Positions 7,752 to 16,814 of a stretch of DNA of 64,000 nt are shown here, piece by piece; the first letter of the stretch is position 1, and each line of letters opens with the position of its first letter. Below the pieces are notes generated by a model that was not told the origin of the DNA, made no database searches, and was given only the letters and a program-made list of their open reading frames with translations. The DNA comes from an uncultured Nioella sp. (GTDB taxonomy: Bacteria; Pseudomonadota; Alphaproteobacteria; Rhodobacterales; Rhodobacteraceae): positions 620,001-684,000 of the forward strand of contig CANMJH010000001.1 in assembly GCA_947498125.1 (NCBI GenBank). The letters run 5' to 3'. The position numbers and the translations under genes are program-made.

Positions 7752-8837
7752 ATGTCACAGAAAATTGTCATTATTGGCGGCGGCTACGTCGGGGCCGAAC
7801 TCGCGAAAGCCTTGGACGACACCGCACAAGTCACATTGATCGAGCCGCGCAGCCATTTCGTTCACGCACCGGCTATGATCCGCGCGGTTGTTGATCCTTC
7901 GTTGCTGGATCGCGCGCTAATTCCATATGACGGACTACTCAAGAACGGCCGGATTTTAGCATCAAAGGCGACTGGTATTGACGCAAAGGGCGTAACATTG
8001 GACGACGGCGCAAAGATTGATGCGGATCAAATCGTTGTTGCTACCGGTTCTGGTAACGCCATGCCCTTCAAGCCTCAAGGCGCCGACATCGCGGGTCTCA
8101 GGGCGGACAATCAGCGTATTCACCAGCAACTCAAAGCGGCGCGGAGCATCGGTATTGTTGGGGCTGGCGCCGTTGGCACCGAGCTTGCGGGCGAAATCGC
8201 CTTTGCCATGCCGGACAAGAAAGTGACGCTAATATCAAGCGACACCGCATTGTTCCCGACGATGCCATCAAAGCTGGGCACCTCTCTTGCTGTGAAATTA
8301 CGTAAGGCTGGAGTCACGCTCATTCTCGGCCAGAGGGCTAAGGACCTCAAAAGCATGACCGAGCCATACACGGGCAGTCTAGTGCTTGCCGATGGTACAC
8401 AACACGATTTCGACCTGATCTTCCCTGTGATCGGATCGCGCGCAAATTCTGAGTTGCTCGAAACGCTGTTAGGTGTCGAAAAATCAACGGCGAACCGTAT
8501 CAAAGTCGATCCGTGGATGCGCCCATCCTCGCTGCCGAACGTCTTTGCGGCGGGCGATGTCGCGGATGCAGGCGACGGTATGACGATCGTTGCCACAAGC
8601 CGCCAACTGCCTTGGCTCAAGGCGGCGTTATCGGGTTTAGCTCAGGGCAAAACCGTAGAAGAGTTAAAGCCGTACAAGCCATGGGGCAACAAGGCGCCGA
8701 TCCTTGTGCCGCTTGGTCCCAAGCAGGGGAATTCATTCCTCGGCTTCTTCACCGCTGGAGACTTCCTGACCAGCAAGATGAAGGGCCAAGATCTGTTCCT
8801 CAAGAAATACAATAAACTCTTGGGTCGAAAGGGCTGA
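7752..8837 (+). CDS. FAD-dependent pyridine nucleotide oxidoreductase, FSP1/NDH-2-like
   Basis: The 361-residue flavoprotein has an N-terminal FAD Rossmann motif (KIVIIGGGYVGAELAKAL), a second nucleotide-binding motif near residue 133 (SIGIVGAGAVGTELAGEIA) and the late FAD-contact motif VFAAGDVAD (about residue 258). The overall plan and length match the AIF/FSP1 (AIFM2) and alternative NADH dehydrogenase group, which reduces quinones. It has no redox-active CxxxxC disulfide and no signal peptide. A good Shine-Dalgarno (AGGACAG) precedes the ATG. It is divergent from the MerR gene and followed 40 bases later by a CrtC/AttH-like gene; the two probably form an operon. Confidence 0.8.
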   Translation: MSQKIVIIGGGYVGAELAKALDDTAQVTLIEPRSHFVHAPAMIRAVVDPSLLDRALIPYDGLLKNGRILASKATGIDAKGVTLDDGAKIDADQIVVATGSGNAMPFKPQGADIAGLRADNQRIHQQLKAARSIGIVGAGAVGTELAGEIAFAMPDKKVTLISSDTALFPTMPSKLGTSLAVKLRKAGVTLILGQRAKDLKSMTEPYTGSLVLADGTQHDFDLIFPVIGSRANSELLETLLGVEKSTANRIKVDPWMRPSSLPNVFAAGDVADAGDGMTIVATSRQLPWLKAALSGLAQGKTVEELKPYKPWGNKAPILVPLGPKQGNSFLGFFTAGDFLTSKMKGQDLFLKKYNKLLGRKG

Positions 8838-8877
8838 TCAAGCCCACGCGAATGGCGCAGATATTATGGAAAAATAG

Positions 8878-9888
8878 ATGACTGAGTTTTTGAAACACGA
8901 CGCTATGCATTTGCCGTTCCCGATGGCAGACCGGGAGACAGATTTCGAATGGTGGTATTTTGACGCTGATCTGGACACTGGCGATCATGTCGTTGTGATG
9001 TGGTCCACCAATGATACCCGTGTGTCGCCGCGACAGCCGACTGTCCGCCTGAACATTTTCGCACCCGACGGTCGTGAAATAAGCGAATTGGTCCGATATT
9101 CTGACGATCAGGTCAGCCTGTCCTACGAAAAATGTGACGTCCATATTGGCGAAGACTTTTGCGTCGATCAGGGCGACCATTTTGAGCTTAAAGCTCTGTC
9201 CAATGGTCACGGGGTTCACCTGAAACTCTACAAAGATTTCCCATCTTGGGTTGTTGGCAGAACGCCCGAAGAAATGGCGGTGGCCGCCATGGGCTGGACC
9301 ATCGCAGTGCCGCAAGGGCGCGTTGAAGGGACACTTATCAAAGATGGGGTCGAGACTGCCGTCAAAGGCAGCGGGTACCGCGATCACAACTGGGGCAAAA
9401 TCCCTGTGTCAGCCGGGAAACGCAATTGGTATTGGGGCAAGCTGCACACACCTGAATATTCAGTGGACTACTCGGTTATGATCCTGCGCGAAGGCCCGCC
9501 GCAGTTTAGTTGCCTCGTCTTCTCGAAGGATGGAGCTGTCATTGATCCTGTCTTCAATCGCGTGGGTTTGACGATGACCGGCTCGGTCGAAATTATGGTC
9601 CCGGCGAGCGAGAGTGAACTGGGCCTGCCCTATGGAAAAACCCTCAAAATGAAGGCCTCTCAAGGTGACTTCGAGATCGAGTTCCAGATAGACCAAGACC
9701 ATCTTGTTATGGTCGAGCGGCCCCTGAAAGAATGCGCCCCAAACGGGGAACCCGCTTACCGTTACATTGGGAACGAGACCATTCGGATCACCAAAGCTGG
9801 CGAAACGCAGGAATTCAAAACAAAGGCGCTGCACGAGATTGTCTTCACCATACGCGAAGATGACAAATATGATGGGTACGAAGGCTAA
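8878..9888 (+). CDS. CrtC/AttH-like lipocalin-fold protein
   Basis: This 336-residue protein carries the double-lipocalin signature of the hydroxyneurosporene synthase (CrtC)/AttH superfamily: FEWWYFDADLDTGDHVVVMW near the start and GYRDHNWG with a following NWYWGKLH in the middle. CrtC proteins hydrate carotenoids, but no other carotenoid gene lies near, and the protein is better called a general member of the family. There is no signal peptide. The ribosome site is weak (GGAAA), which suits coupling to the upstream flavoprotein. My inference is a role in lipid or isoprenoid modification under MerR control. About 175 non-coding bases follow. Confidence 0.7.
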   Translation: MTEFLKHDAMHLPFPMADRETDFEWWYFDADLDTGDHVVVMWSTNDTRVSPRQPTVRLNIFAPDGREISELVRYSDDQVSLSYEKCDVHIGEDFCVDQGDHFELKALSNGHGVHLKLYKDFPSWVVGRTPEEMAVAAMGWTIAVPQGRVEGTLIKDGVETAVKGSGYRDHNWGKIPVSAGKRNWYWGKLHTPEYSVDYSVMILREGPPQFSCLVFSKDGAVIDPVFNRVGLTMTGSVEIMVPASESELGLPYGKTLKMKASQGDFEIEFQIDQDHLVMVERPLKECAPNGEPAYRYIGNETIRITKAGETQEFKTKALHEIVFTIREDDKYDGYEG

Positions 9889-10065
9889 AAGAACCGCACT
9901 CAAGATCATCGTCTGCTTTGGACTGGATCCAGCTATTTTGCAGGGCCTTGGCAAGCGACAGACACGCGGAAGAAGGGTGAATTCGCTACCGCGGCACGAA
10001 TGATGGCTGCAGCTCCGAACTGTCAAAAAACTGCGTAAGGCATTACGTTTAGAGCTCAGTGATTG

Positions 10066-10491
10066 TCATACCGAGCTAAGAAGTATCGAAGTCTCACTGT
10101 TTGTGATCCCCGGAATGCCCCGCACTTCGCGCAACACGCGATCGAAATCACTAAGGCTTTCTGCGCTGAGCTGCGCAACCAAATCCCAATTTCCATTGGT
10201 TGAATGCAATTGATGAAGCGCTGCTATCCCGCGCAAACTACGGATGACTTGGGTTGTGGATTGACCTGACACCTCGATCATCATGATCGCCTGCACCCCG
10301 TTTGGCCCGCTGTCTTCGCGCGCGCGAATGGTAAATCCCAACACCGCGCCACTGTCCAACAATCTGTCCAAACGTGTCTGCACGGTAGCACGCGACACCT
10401 GCAGCAGTGTCGCGAGCTTCGAGATAGATGCCCGGCCATCTTCGCGGAGGATCGCGATCAGTTTTCGGTCGAGGGCATCGTACATGTGCAT
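10066..10491 (-). CDS. Lrp/AsnC-family transcriptional regulator
   Basis: The protein has the Lrp plan: a short HTH (LDRKLIAILREDGRASISKL, then LLQVSRATVQTRLDRL) and an RAM/effector half (NGVQAIMMIEVSGQS through REVRGIPGITNSET). I use the ATG at 10491; an ATG two codons later and a longer frame to 10527 are also possible, none with a strong ribosome site. It is divergent from ctlX-ocd and very likely controls them, as Lrp-type regulators often govern amino acid catabolism next door (compare PutR, BkdR). The effector is probably an amino acid of the pathway. Confidence 0.88.
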   Translation of the reverse strand: MHMYDALDRKLIAILREDGRASISKLATLLQVSRATVQTRLDRLLDSGAVLGFTIRAREDSGPNGVQAIMMIEVSGQSTTQVIRSLRGIAALHQLHSTNGNWDLVAQLSAESLSDFDRVLREVRGIPGITNSETSILLSSV

Positions 10492-10522
10492 AACAATATT
10501 TATAATTGGAGTTATCAAAATG

Positions 10523-10545
10523 TGCAATATGCATGTAAATATTTA
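10523..10545. promoter_or_regulatory. Candidate Lrp operator region
   Basis: The intergenic region between the Lrp gene and ctlX is AT-rich. It contains TGCA-ATA-TGCA (10523-10533) directly followed by the perfect palindrome TAAATATTTA (10536-10545). Such AT-rich dyads suit Lrp-type binding, but this is inference from position. Confidence 0.3.
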
Positions 10546-10618
10546 GTGCACTGAGCCTGCAAACTGTCATCACTGCAGTCTATTCTCTCGGAGACCCTGC
10601 AGCAAAAGGCCCGTTTCC

Positions 10619-11557
10619 ATGTCCCGTTCTTCCGTTCAGGCACCGTCATCGGTCGTCATGATCCGCCCACATCGTTTCACACCCAACACGTTGACGGCGC
10701 GAGACAACCACTTTCAAACCGATGGTGGTGCAGACGCTGCAACTGTCGCCAGAACCGCGCTTGACGAAGTGACCCGCGCCGCCGAGTCACTAAGGAATGT
10801 GGGTGTGCGGGTACATCTGTTCGAGGACGAAGGCACGTCGACACCAGATTCTGTTTTTCCGAACAATTGGTTTTCGACCCATTCCGGCGGGCATGTCGCC
10901 GTTTATCCAATGTATGCGCCAAACCGCCGGGCTGAACGGCGGCAGGATGTGCTGGAAATGTTGAAACACACCTACCGTGTCCAGGATATCATTGATTATT
11001 CCGGCCTGGAGCAGGACGATCTGTTCCTCGAAGGGACCGGAGCCATGGTGATCGACCATTTGGAACGGGTCGCCTACGCAGCACGCTCTAAACGCACCAG
11101 TGAGATTTTGCTTGAACGCTTTTGTACCCATTTCAACTACGAACCCGTGGTGTTCGACGCTGTGGATACCCACAATCAGTCGGTTTATCACACCAACGTT
11201 TTGATGTGCATTGGAACCGATTTTGCAATGGTCGGCCTGTGCGCGCTTCCCGATGCCGCCCGTCGCCGCGATGTGGCCGAGCGGTTACGCCGGGGTGAGC
11301 GGGACATTGTGGATCTGACCCACGAGCAAGTCGCCAATTTCGCAGGCAATGCCATCGAATTGCAGGGACGGAATGGGTTGACTTTGGCCTTGTCGTCTCG
11401 GGCTTTGCGGTCGCTGGAGCCTGCGCAGATCAAAACGCTAGAACGCCATGTCTCGCTGCTGCCGCTGGACATTCCCACCATCGAACACGCTGGTGGCTCT
11501 GTCCGCTGCATGATTGCCGGGCTACATCTAAGCGCCCGTTCCCCTAAAAACGCCTGA
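10619..11557 (+). CDS. ctlX: Citrulline utilization hydrolase CtlX family
   Basis: This 312-residue enzyme belongs to the amidinotransferase/arginine deiminase fold. Diagnostic stretches are TARDNHFQ near residue 28, TPDSVFPNNWFSTHSGGHVA (about 76-95), FLEGTGAMVIDH, and the C-terminal nucleophile Cys297 in GGSVRCMIAG. These match the CtlX group, known from Francisella to convert citrulline to ornithine. Arginine or dimethylarginine hydrolysis cannot be ruled out. The next gene, ornithine cyclodeaminase, starts ten bases after its stop, so the pair should run citrulline to ornithine to proline. Confidence 0.82.
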   Translation: MSRSSVQAPSSVVMIRPHRFTPNTLTARDNHFQTDGGADAATVARTALDEVTRAAESLRNVGVRVHLFEDEGTSTPDSVFPNNWFSTHSGGHVAVYPMYAPNRRAERRQDVLEMLKHTYRVQDIIDYSGLEQDDLFLEGTGAMVIDHLERVAYAARSKRTSEILLERFCTHFNYEPVVFDAVDTHNQSVYHTNVLMCIGTDFAMVGLCALPDAARRRDVAERLRRGERDIVDLTHEQVANFAGNAIELQGRNGLTLALSSRALRSLEPAQIKTLERHVSLLPLDIPTIEHAGGSVRCMIAGLHLSARSPKNA

Positions 11558-11567
11558 CGAGGTTCCC

Positions 11568-12626
11568 ATGTCTCCTATGCCTTCTAAACGCGCCTATGTG
11601 CCCTTTGTCTCCGTGGAACATATGATGGGGCTCGTGCATCATATAGGTATCGAGCAACTTCTGACCGATCTGGCCACCGAGATAGAAGCCGATTTCCTCC
11701 GTTGGCCCCTGTTTGACAAAACGCCCCGCGTGGCGTCGCATTCTGATGTGGGGGTGATCGAGTTGATGCCGACCTCGGATGGCGAAACCTATGGGTTCAA
11801 ATACGTGAACGGCCACCCCAAGAACACTGCCGAAGGTCTTCAGACAGTGACCGCCTTTGGCCTTTTGGCCGAAGTAGATAGCGGCTATCCCACCTTGCTA
11901 AGCGAAATGACCTTGCTGACGGCTCTGCGCACCGCGGCGACCAGCGCCATGGCCGCCAAACATTTGGCGCCCAAAGGTGCACGGACCATGGCAATGATCG
12001 GCAATGGAGCGCAATCCGAATTTCAATGCCTCGCGTTCAAAGCGGTTTGCGGCATCGACACAATACGGCTTTATGATATCGACACCTCCGCCACGACTCG
12101 CTGCGCACGCAATCTTGCGGCCAATGGGCTGACTGTGTTGGAATGCCGATCTGGTCAGGAGGCGATAGAAGGCGCGCAGATCATCACCACCTGCACGGCA
12201 GACAAGCAATATGCAACAATCCTCACCGACAACATGGTTGGCAGCGGCGTGCATATCAACGCGATCGGCGGCGACTGTCCCGGCAAGACCGAACTACATC
12301 GAGATATTTTGCTGCGCTCGTCAATTTTTGTGGAGTATCCGCCCCAGACCCGAATAGAGGGTGAAATCCAGCAGTTGGAGCACGATCATGAAGTGACCGA
12401 ACTTTGGCAGGTCATCGAAGGTCAAGCCAGCGGACGTACGGATGACAGGCAAATCACCCTGTTCGACAGTGTGGGCTTTGCCATCGAAGATTTCAGTGCC
12501 CTGCGTTATATCGCGAAAGCGGTCAAAGGCACTCCGTTCTTCACACAGCTCGACATGATCGCCGACCCTGACGACCCGCGCGACCTGTTCGGGATGTTTC
12601 AACGAGCGAAGCCAGAAAGCCAATAA
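11568..12626 (+). CDS. ocd: Ornithine cyclodeaminase
   Basis: The 352-residue protein belongs to the ornithine cyclodeaminase/mu-crystallin family, which converts ornithine to proline and ammonia with bound NAD. Evidence includes FKYVNGHPKNTAEGL (substrate region, about residues 79-93), the TALRTAATSAMAAKHLAP helix, the Rossmann motif MAMIGNGAQSEFQ (about 138-150) and GVHINAIGGDCPGKTEL (about 228-244). Length is right for bacterial Ocd. GAGG precedes the ATG at five bases. It is co-transcribed with ctlX; together with the Lrp regulator it forms a compact nitrogen-scavenging module feeding proline catabolism. Confidence 0.9.
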   Translation: MSPMPSKRAYVPFVSVEHMMGLVHHIGIEQLLTDLATEIEADFLRWPLFDKTPRVASHSDVGVIELMPTSDGETYGFKYVNGHPKNTAEGLQTVTAFGLLAEVDSGYPTLLSEMTLLTALRTAATSAMAAKHLAPKGARTMAMIGNGAQSEFQCLAFKAVCGIDTIRLYDIDTSATTRCARNLAANGLTVLECRSGQEAIEGAQIITTCTADKQYATILTDNMVGSGVHINAIGGDCPGKTELHRDILLRSSIFVEYPPQTRIEGEIQQLEHDHEVTELWQVIEGQASGRTDDRQITLFDSVGFAIEDFSALRYIAKAVKGTPFFTQLDMIADPDDPRDLFGMFQRAKPESQ

Positions 12627-12777
12627 GCTTTCGTAACGCAGCATGAGTAAAGTTCAAACCAACTACAAATCCGGACCTTCATTCATAGTGCAGCACTCAG
12701 TAAACTGCGCTCAATCCGGACAATCACCACTGGTTGGCACTGTTCACATCCAACGCGGAACATTCGGTCAGAACGGC

Positions 12778-13287
12778 TCAATGCACGGCTTCGAGCCTTT
12801 TAGCGGCGCTCTTGAGTAAGAGCCGTGCGTAAAATCGATGGGCTGGCCCAAAGAGGCGTTCGGCCCCATGGACACGCGGCGCGCCGTTGCGCCCGGTTTG
12901 CGGCAAGATCGCTGAACCAAAATAAAGCGCGGTGCCGCCATGATCATTGGGCCGCGCCATCCACCAGCTTCGAATGGGCGATTTACCGGGTTGCATTATT
13001 ATCTGATCGGCAGCGCGGCTTTCCGCGGCCCAGATTAGGATATCGGGGCGCGTGCCCGCCAAACAGGAGTCAATCACGCCGGTTTCGATCCGGCAACCAT
13101 AGGTCATGCGCAAAAGCAAACCCTCGGGCCGAAAGGCAGGCGAAGCGAAAAAGCCCGCCAAATATTGTGCAAGCGACATGCGCATCGGGATGTCTATCCG
13201 AAAGCAATCGTAAGCGGCGGCTTCAATCTGTTGATACCTTTCAAGAAAAGCGCCATCGGGCAGGGGAGCGGCTTGAACAGAACGCAT
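12778..13287 (-). CDS. DUF2867-like protein
   Basis: A 169-residue protein starting MRSVQAAPLPDGAFLERYQQ. The middle shows DCFRIDIPMRMSLAQYLAGF and the end shows GTALYFGSAILP followed by FGPAHRFYARLLLKSAAKR. This pattern of a domain around a predicted ligand pocket resembles DUF2867 proteins, often found near SDR-type epimerases; no function is known. The start at 13287 is preferred over a much longer frame to 13674, because the extension runs antisense to the next gene and lacks protein-like composition. It diverges from the DUF3179 gene. Confidence 0.65.
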   Translation of the reverse strand: MRSVQAAPLPDGAFLERYQQIEAAAYDCFRIDIPMRMSLAQYLAGFFASPAFRPEGLLLRMTYGCRIETGVIDSCLAGTRPDILIWAAESRAADQIIMQPGKSPIRSWWMARPNDHGGTALYFGSAILPQTGRNGAPRVHGAERLFGPAHRFYARLLLKSAAKRLEAVH

Positions 13288-13453
13288 GACAGGACACCGT
13301 GAGATAATGTGGCTTTGGGTTATATGAGGGGCGATCCATCCCTTTAGTAGCCTCGCGCGTCCGGACAATTCCGCACACCTTTGCGTGAGCAGGGCTATTT
13401 TCGCAGCGCGCCCTCGGGCAGTCTGCCTTTCAAATGAATTGGGAGGTTTCTCT

Positions 13454-14419
13454 ATGCGCAATTTGCTTTTTGCTGCCGCGGCCGCTGTCAGTTTGACCAT
13501 GCCAGCGCAGGCTGATCCAAATTTTTGGCAACATGAATGGCCCAATACGGATTTTAGCCAACGCTCGGTGGATTGGATCGAGATTATGTCGGGCGGTCCG
13601 CCACGCGATGGCATTCCGGCGATTGATGGCCCCAGCTTTATTGCTGTGGGTGACGAAACCCGTATCGGTGCCACCGAACCTGTTGTTGCGGTCGAAATCG
13701 ACGGCGAAACCCCGCGCGCCTATCCAATCCGCTATCTGACATGGCATGAAATCGTGAATGATGTGGTTGGGGATTTGCCGATTGCGGTGACGTTCTGCCC
13801 GCTTTGCAACTCGGCCATTACCTTTGACCGGCGCGTGGAGGGCGCGGTGCTGAGCTTTGGCGTTTCAGGCAAGCTTCGAAATTCCGATATGATCATGTAT
13901 GACCGCGAAACCGAAAGCTGGTGGCAGCAAGCCATTGGCGAAGGGGTTGTCGGTGTTCATACCGGCACCGAATTGACCGCATTGCCGACATGGATGGAAA
14001 GCTGGGCCGAGTTTTCGGCGCGCAACCCTGATGGGTTGGTCATGGATGAGCCGCGTGCCGCGCGCGCTTACGGGCAAAACCCTTATGTTGGCTATGACAG
14101 CCTGCGCAGTCCATTTTTGTATAGTGGCGAAAATCCACCCCATGACATTCCGCCGCTGGTGCGGGTTGTCCGCGTTGGTGACAGGGCTTGGCCGCTAACG
14201 CGGATGGCAGAGATTGAAGAGGTGACCGAGGCTGGCGTGACAATCTCATGGCGCTCTGGGCAATCGTCGGCCCTTGATAGCCGCGCAATTTCAGCAGGGC
14301 GCGATGTCGGAACGATCCGCGTGCGCGATGATGCTGGCAATGATCTGCCCCATGATGTGATGTTCGCCTTTGCCTTTCACGCGTTTTGGCCAGACGGCAC
14401 TTGGATGCTGGGCGAATAA
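13454..14419 (+). CDS. Exported DUF3179 protein
   Basis: The 321-residue protein starts at ATG 13454 after GGGAGG. The first 20 residues (MRNLLFAAAAAVSLTMPAQA) form a signal peptide with an AQA cleavage site, so the protein is periplasmic. The DUF3179 hallmark is TFCPLCNSAITFDR (about residues 114-127), with a CxxC pair that could bind metal or be redox active, followed by SFGVSGKLRNSDMIMYDRET and ESWWQQAIGEG. Function of the family is unknown. The gene stands between the divergent DUF2867 gene and an ABC-F gene on the same strand. Confidence 0.85.
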   Translation: MRNLLFAAAAAVSLTMPAQADPNFWQHEWPNTDFSQRSVDWIEIMSGGPPRDGIPAIDGPSFIAVGDETRIGATEPVVAVEIDGETPRAYPIRYLTWHEIVNDVVGDLPIAVTFCPLCNSAITFDRRVEGAVLSFGVSGKLRNSDMIMYDRETESWWQQAIGEGVVGVHTGTELTALPTWMESWAEFSARNPDGLVMDEPRAARAYGQNPYVGYDSLRSPFLYSGENPPHDIPPLVRVVRVGDRAWPLTRMAEIEEVTEAGVTISWRSGQSSALDSRAISAGRDVGTIRVRDDAGNDLPHDVMFAFAFHAFWPDGTWMLGE

Positions 14420-14502
14420 CGAGCCCGCCCGCATCGCTGCAATTCCACGCGAAATGCTGCAACATGCTTGACCTTCTGCGCGCGCGCCAATAGCTGACGC
14501 TC

Positions 14503-16314
14503 ATGGCGCGCTCACCTCTTTTACAGCTTTCAGATATCTCGCTGACTTTCGGCGGTGATCCGGTTTTTGATGACCTGTCATTGGTCGTTCATGAGGGCGA
14601 CCGTGTCGCGCTGGTGGGGCGCAATGGCTCGGGTAAATCAACTTTGATGAAGGTCATGGCCGGCTTGGTCGAATCCGATCAGGGGCAGGTTATTGCCTCG
14701 CCCGGCATTCATGTCGGATATATGGAGCAAGACCCCGATTTTGCAGGTTTCGCGACGCTCGGCGACTATGCCACCAGCCAGTTGGATGTCAGCGATGAAT
14801 GGCGGGTTGAGGCCGTGGCCGAAGGGCTGAAATTGCAACTTGATGCCAGCCCGGATGCCGCATCGGGCGGTGAACGCCGCCGCGCGGCTTTGGCAAAGCT
14901 TCTGGCAGAAGCGCCCGAGCTGATGTTGCTCGACGAGCCAACCAACCATTTGGATATTGAGGCGATTGCCTGGCTTGAACGCCAGTTGAAGGAAACGCGG
15001 GCCGGGTACGTTCTGATCAGCCACGACCGTGCCTTTTTGAACGCGCTGACCCGCGCGACGCTCTGGATTGATCGCGGTCAAGTTCGGCGCAATGAGAAAG
15101 GCTTTGGAGATTTCGAGGCGTGGCGCGACAAACTTTGGGAAGAGGAAGACATTTCACGCCACAAGCTGGATCGCAAAATCAAATCCGAAGCGCGATGGGC
15201 CGTGGAAGGCATCAGCGCCCGGCGTAAGCGGAATATGGGCCGCGTGCGTGCACTTGGTGAATTGCGGCAAGAACGCTCGAGCATGATCCGCCGCCAAGGC
15301 ACGGCAGCGATGGCGATAGAGGAAGGCACGAAATCCGGTAAGCGGGTGATCGAGGCGCGCGGGATCTCAAAATCCTACGAAGGCAGAACGATCTTTAAAC
15401 CATTCGATCTACGCGTTTTGCGCGGCGACCGGGTGGCGTTTGTTGGCCCCAATGGGGTTGGAAAAACCACGCTTCTTAAAACCCTGACGGGTGAGATCGC
15501 GCCCGATACCGGCACTGTTGATCACGGCACCAACCTTGAAATGGCGGTTTTCGATCAGACCCGTGCAGCGCTGGACCCCAATGCAACGCTTTGGGATAGC
15601 TTATCGCTTGACCCCTCGATGGCGGTCTCCGGGTCTTCGGATCAGGTCATGGTGCGCGGGCGGCCCAAACATGTTGTGGGCTATCTCAAAGAATTCCTCT
15701 TTGACGAGCGTCAAGCGCGGGCCCCGGTTCGCTCGCTTTCTGGCGGTGAAAAAGCCCGGCTGTTGCTGGCGCGTTTGATGGCGCGCGAAAGCAACGTGCT
15801 GGTGCTGGATGAACCGACAAACGACCTTGATGTTGAAACGCTCGATCTTCTGCAAGATCTCTTGGGCGAATACCCTGGAACGGTTCTGCTGGTCAGCCAC
15901 GATCGCGATTTTATTGACCGCGTGGCGACAACAACCATCGCAATGGAAGGCGACGGCCTGGCAACGGCTTATGCCGGGGGCTGGTCTGATTACCGTGCTC
16001 AGCGCAAAACAATGCGTGCGCCCGAACCTGAAAAGCCCGCGAAAGCGAAACCGGCTGCTGCTGCCCCTAAAGCATCTGTCGAAAAAGGTGGCCTAAGCTA
16101 TACGGAACGCCACAGGTTAGAAGCTTTGCCCGCCGAGATTGAGCGCCTTGAGGCCGAGATCGCCAAGCTGGAAGAATTCTTGTCCGACCCTGAGCTTTTC
16201 ACGCGTGAGCCTGCAAAGTTTCAAAAGGCCACGGACGGGCTTGTCGCCCGGCACGCAAAGCTGTCGGACGCAGAAGAAGAATGGTTGGCTTTGGAAGAAA
16301 AATCTGGGGCTTAA
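14503..16314 (+). CDS. uup: ABC-F family ATPase, Uup type
   Basis: This 603-residue soluble protein contains two ABC cassettes and no membrane segment. First cassette: Walker A GRNGSGKSTLMK (about residue 39), signature ASGGERRRAALAK, Walker B LMLLDEPTNHLDIE. Second: GPNGVGKTTLLK (about 313), LSGGEKARLLLARL, VLVLDEPTNDLDVE. The linker between them is the ABC-F arm region. The C-terminus from about residue 530 is a basic then coiled-coil tail (SYTERHRLEALPAEIERLEA), the DNA-binding Uup-type domain. Uup acts on ribosomes and in transposon-excision phenotypes. Its TAA shares bases with the TAA of the convergent next gene. Confidence 0.9.
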   Translation: MARSPLLQLSDISLTFGGDPVFDDLSLVVHEGDRVALVGRNGSGKSTLMKVMAGLVESDQGQVIASPGIHVGYMEQDPDFAGFATLGDYATSQLDVSDEWRVEAVAEGLKLQLDASPDAASGGERRRAALAKLLAEAPELMLLDEPTNHLDIEAIAWLERQLKETRAGYVLISHDRAFLNALTRATLWIDRGQVRRNEKGFGDFEAWRDKLWEEEDISRHKLDRKIKSEARWAVEGISARRKRNMGRVRALGELRQERSSMIRRQGTAAMAIEEGTKSGKRVIEARGISKSYEGRTIFKPFDLRVLRGDRVAFVGPNGVGKTTLLKTLTGEIAPDTGTVDHGTNLEMAVFDQTRAALDPNATLWDSLSLDPSMAVSGSSDQVMVRGRPKHVVGYLKEFLFDERQARAPVRSLSGGEKARLLLARLMARESNVLVLDEPTNDLDVETLDLLQDLLGEYPGTVLLVSHDRDFIDRVATTTIAMEGDGLATAYAGGWSDYRAQRKTMRAPEPEKPAKAKPAAAAPKASVEKGGLSYTERHRLEALPAEIERLEAEIAKLEEFLSDPELFTREPAKFQKATDGLVARHAKLSDAEEEWLALEEKSGA

Positions 16315-16751
16315 CGGCTTGCCAATTGCGTCAGCGTCACACCCGCGGCCATGACCAGAATGCCAAGCGCCCGGATACTGTCGATGGGCGTTTGCGTTGC
16401 GCCAAAAAGGCCAAAGTGATCGATGGCCGCCGCAGAAATCAGTTGCCCGATCAGAACAAAGAAAACCGAGTTACCCACACCAAATTCTGGCGCGATATAA
16501 GTGACGGACAGCACATAAAACGCCACAAACGTGCCTGCCAGAAATAAGTGCAGGGGCTGAGAGGCCAATTGCATTAGCGGACGAACCCCCGTCACCAATG
16601 TCGCAACTCCAGCGACGGCTAGGGCGACGATGAACAAAATAAACGCCGCCGCCGCCGGTGAGCCGATATTGGCCCCAAGGCGCGCATTTAAGGCCGCAAG
16701 GATCGGAATCCCGAGCCCTGCCGCCAGCATGATCAGTGCATGTTGTGTCAT
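16311..16751 (-). CDS. YdcZ/DUF606-type membrane protein (DMT superfamily)
   Basis: A 146-residue, strongly hydrophobic protein with about five predicted membrane segments: ALIMLAAGLGIPILAALNAR, AAAFILFIVALAVAGVATLV, LFLAGTFVAFYVLSVTYIAP, NSVFFVLIGQLISAAAIDHF and ALGILVMAAGVTL. Order and length fit half-size DMT transporters of the DUF606 group. Transport substrate is unknown. A start at 16766 adds five residues; I prefer 16751. The gene is convergent with uup and their stop codons overlap in TTAA. Confidence 0.82.
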   Translation of the reverse strand: MTQHALIMLAAGLGIPILAALNARLGANIGSPAAAAFILFIVALAVAGVATLVTGVRPLMQLASQPLHLFLAGTFVAFYVLSVTYIAPEFGVGNSVFFVLIGQLISAAAIDHFGLFGATQTPIDSIRALGILVMAAGVTLTQLASR

Positions 16752-16814
16752 CTGCGGGCCCTTCATTGTGCAAGGGCAGCATTCAAGGATTGACCCGCTT
16801 GTGCAATTGGACCC

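Noticed and set aside
8878-9888. Carotenoid 1,2-hydratase CrtC proper
   Set aside because: No other carotenoid biosynthesis gene lies in this window, and the neighbour is a flavoprotein under MerR control; only family membership is supported.
9889-10065. Possible small gene after the CrtC-like gene
   Set aside because: A short open stretch exists, but it lacks a ribosome site, family similarity or conserved features.
13288-13674. N-terminal extension of the DUF2867-like gene
   Set aside because: It runs antisense into the DUF3179 gene and lacks protein-like sequence.
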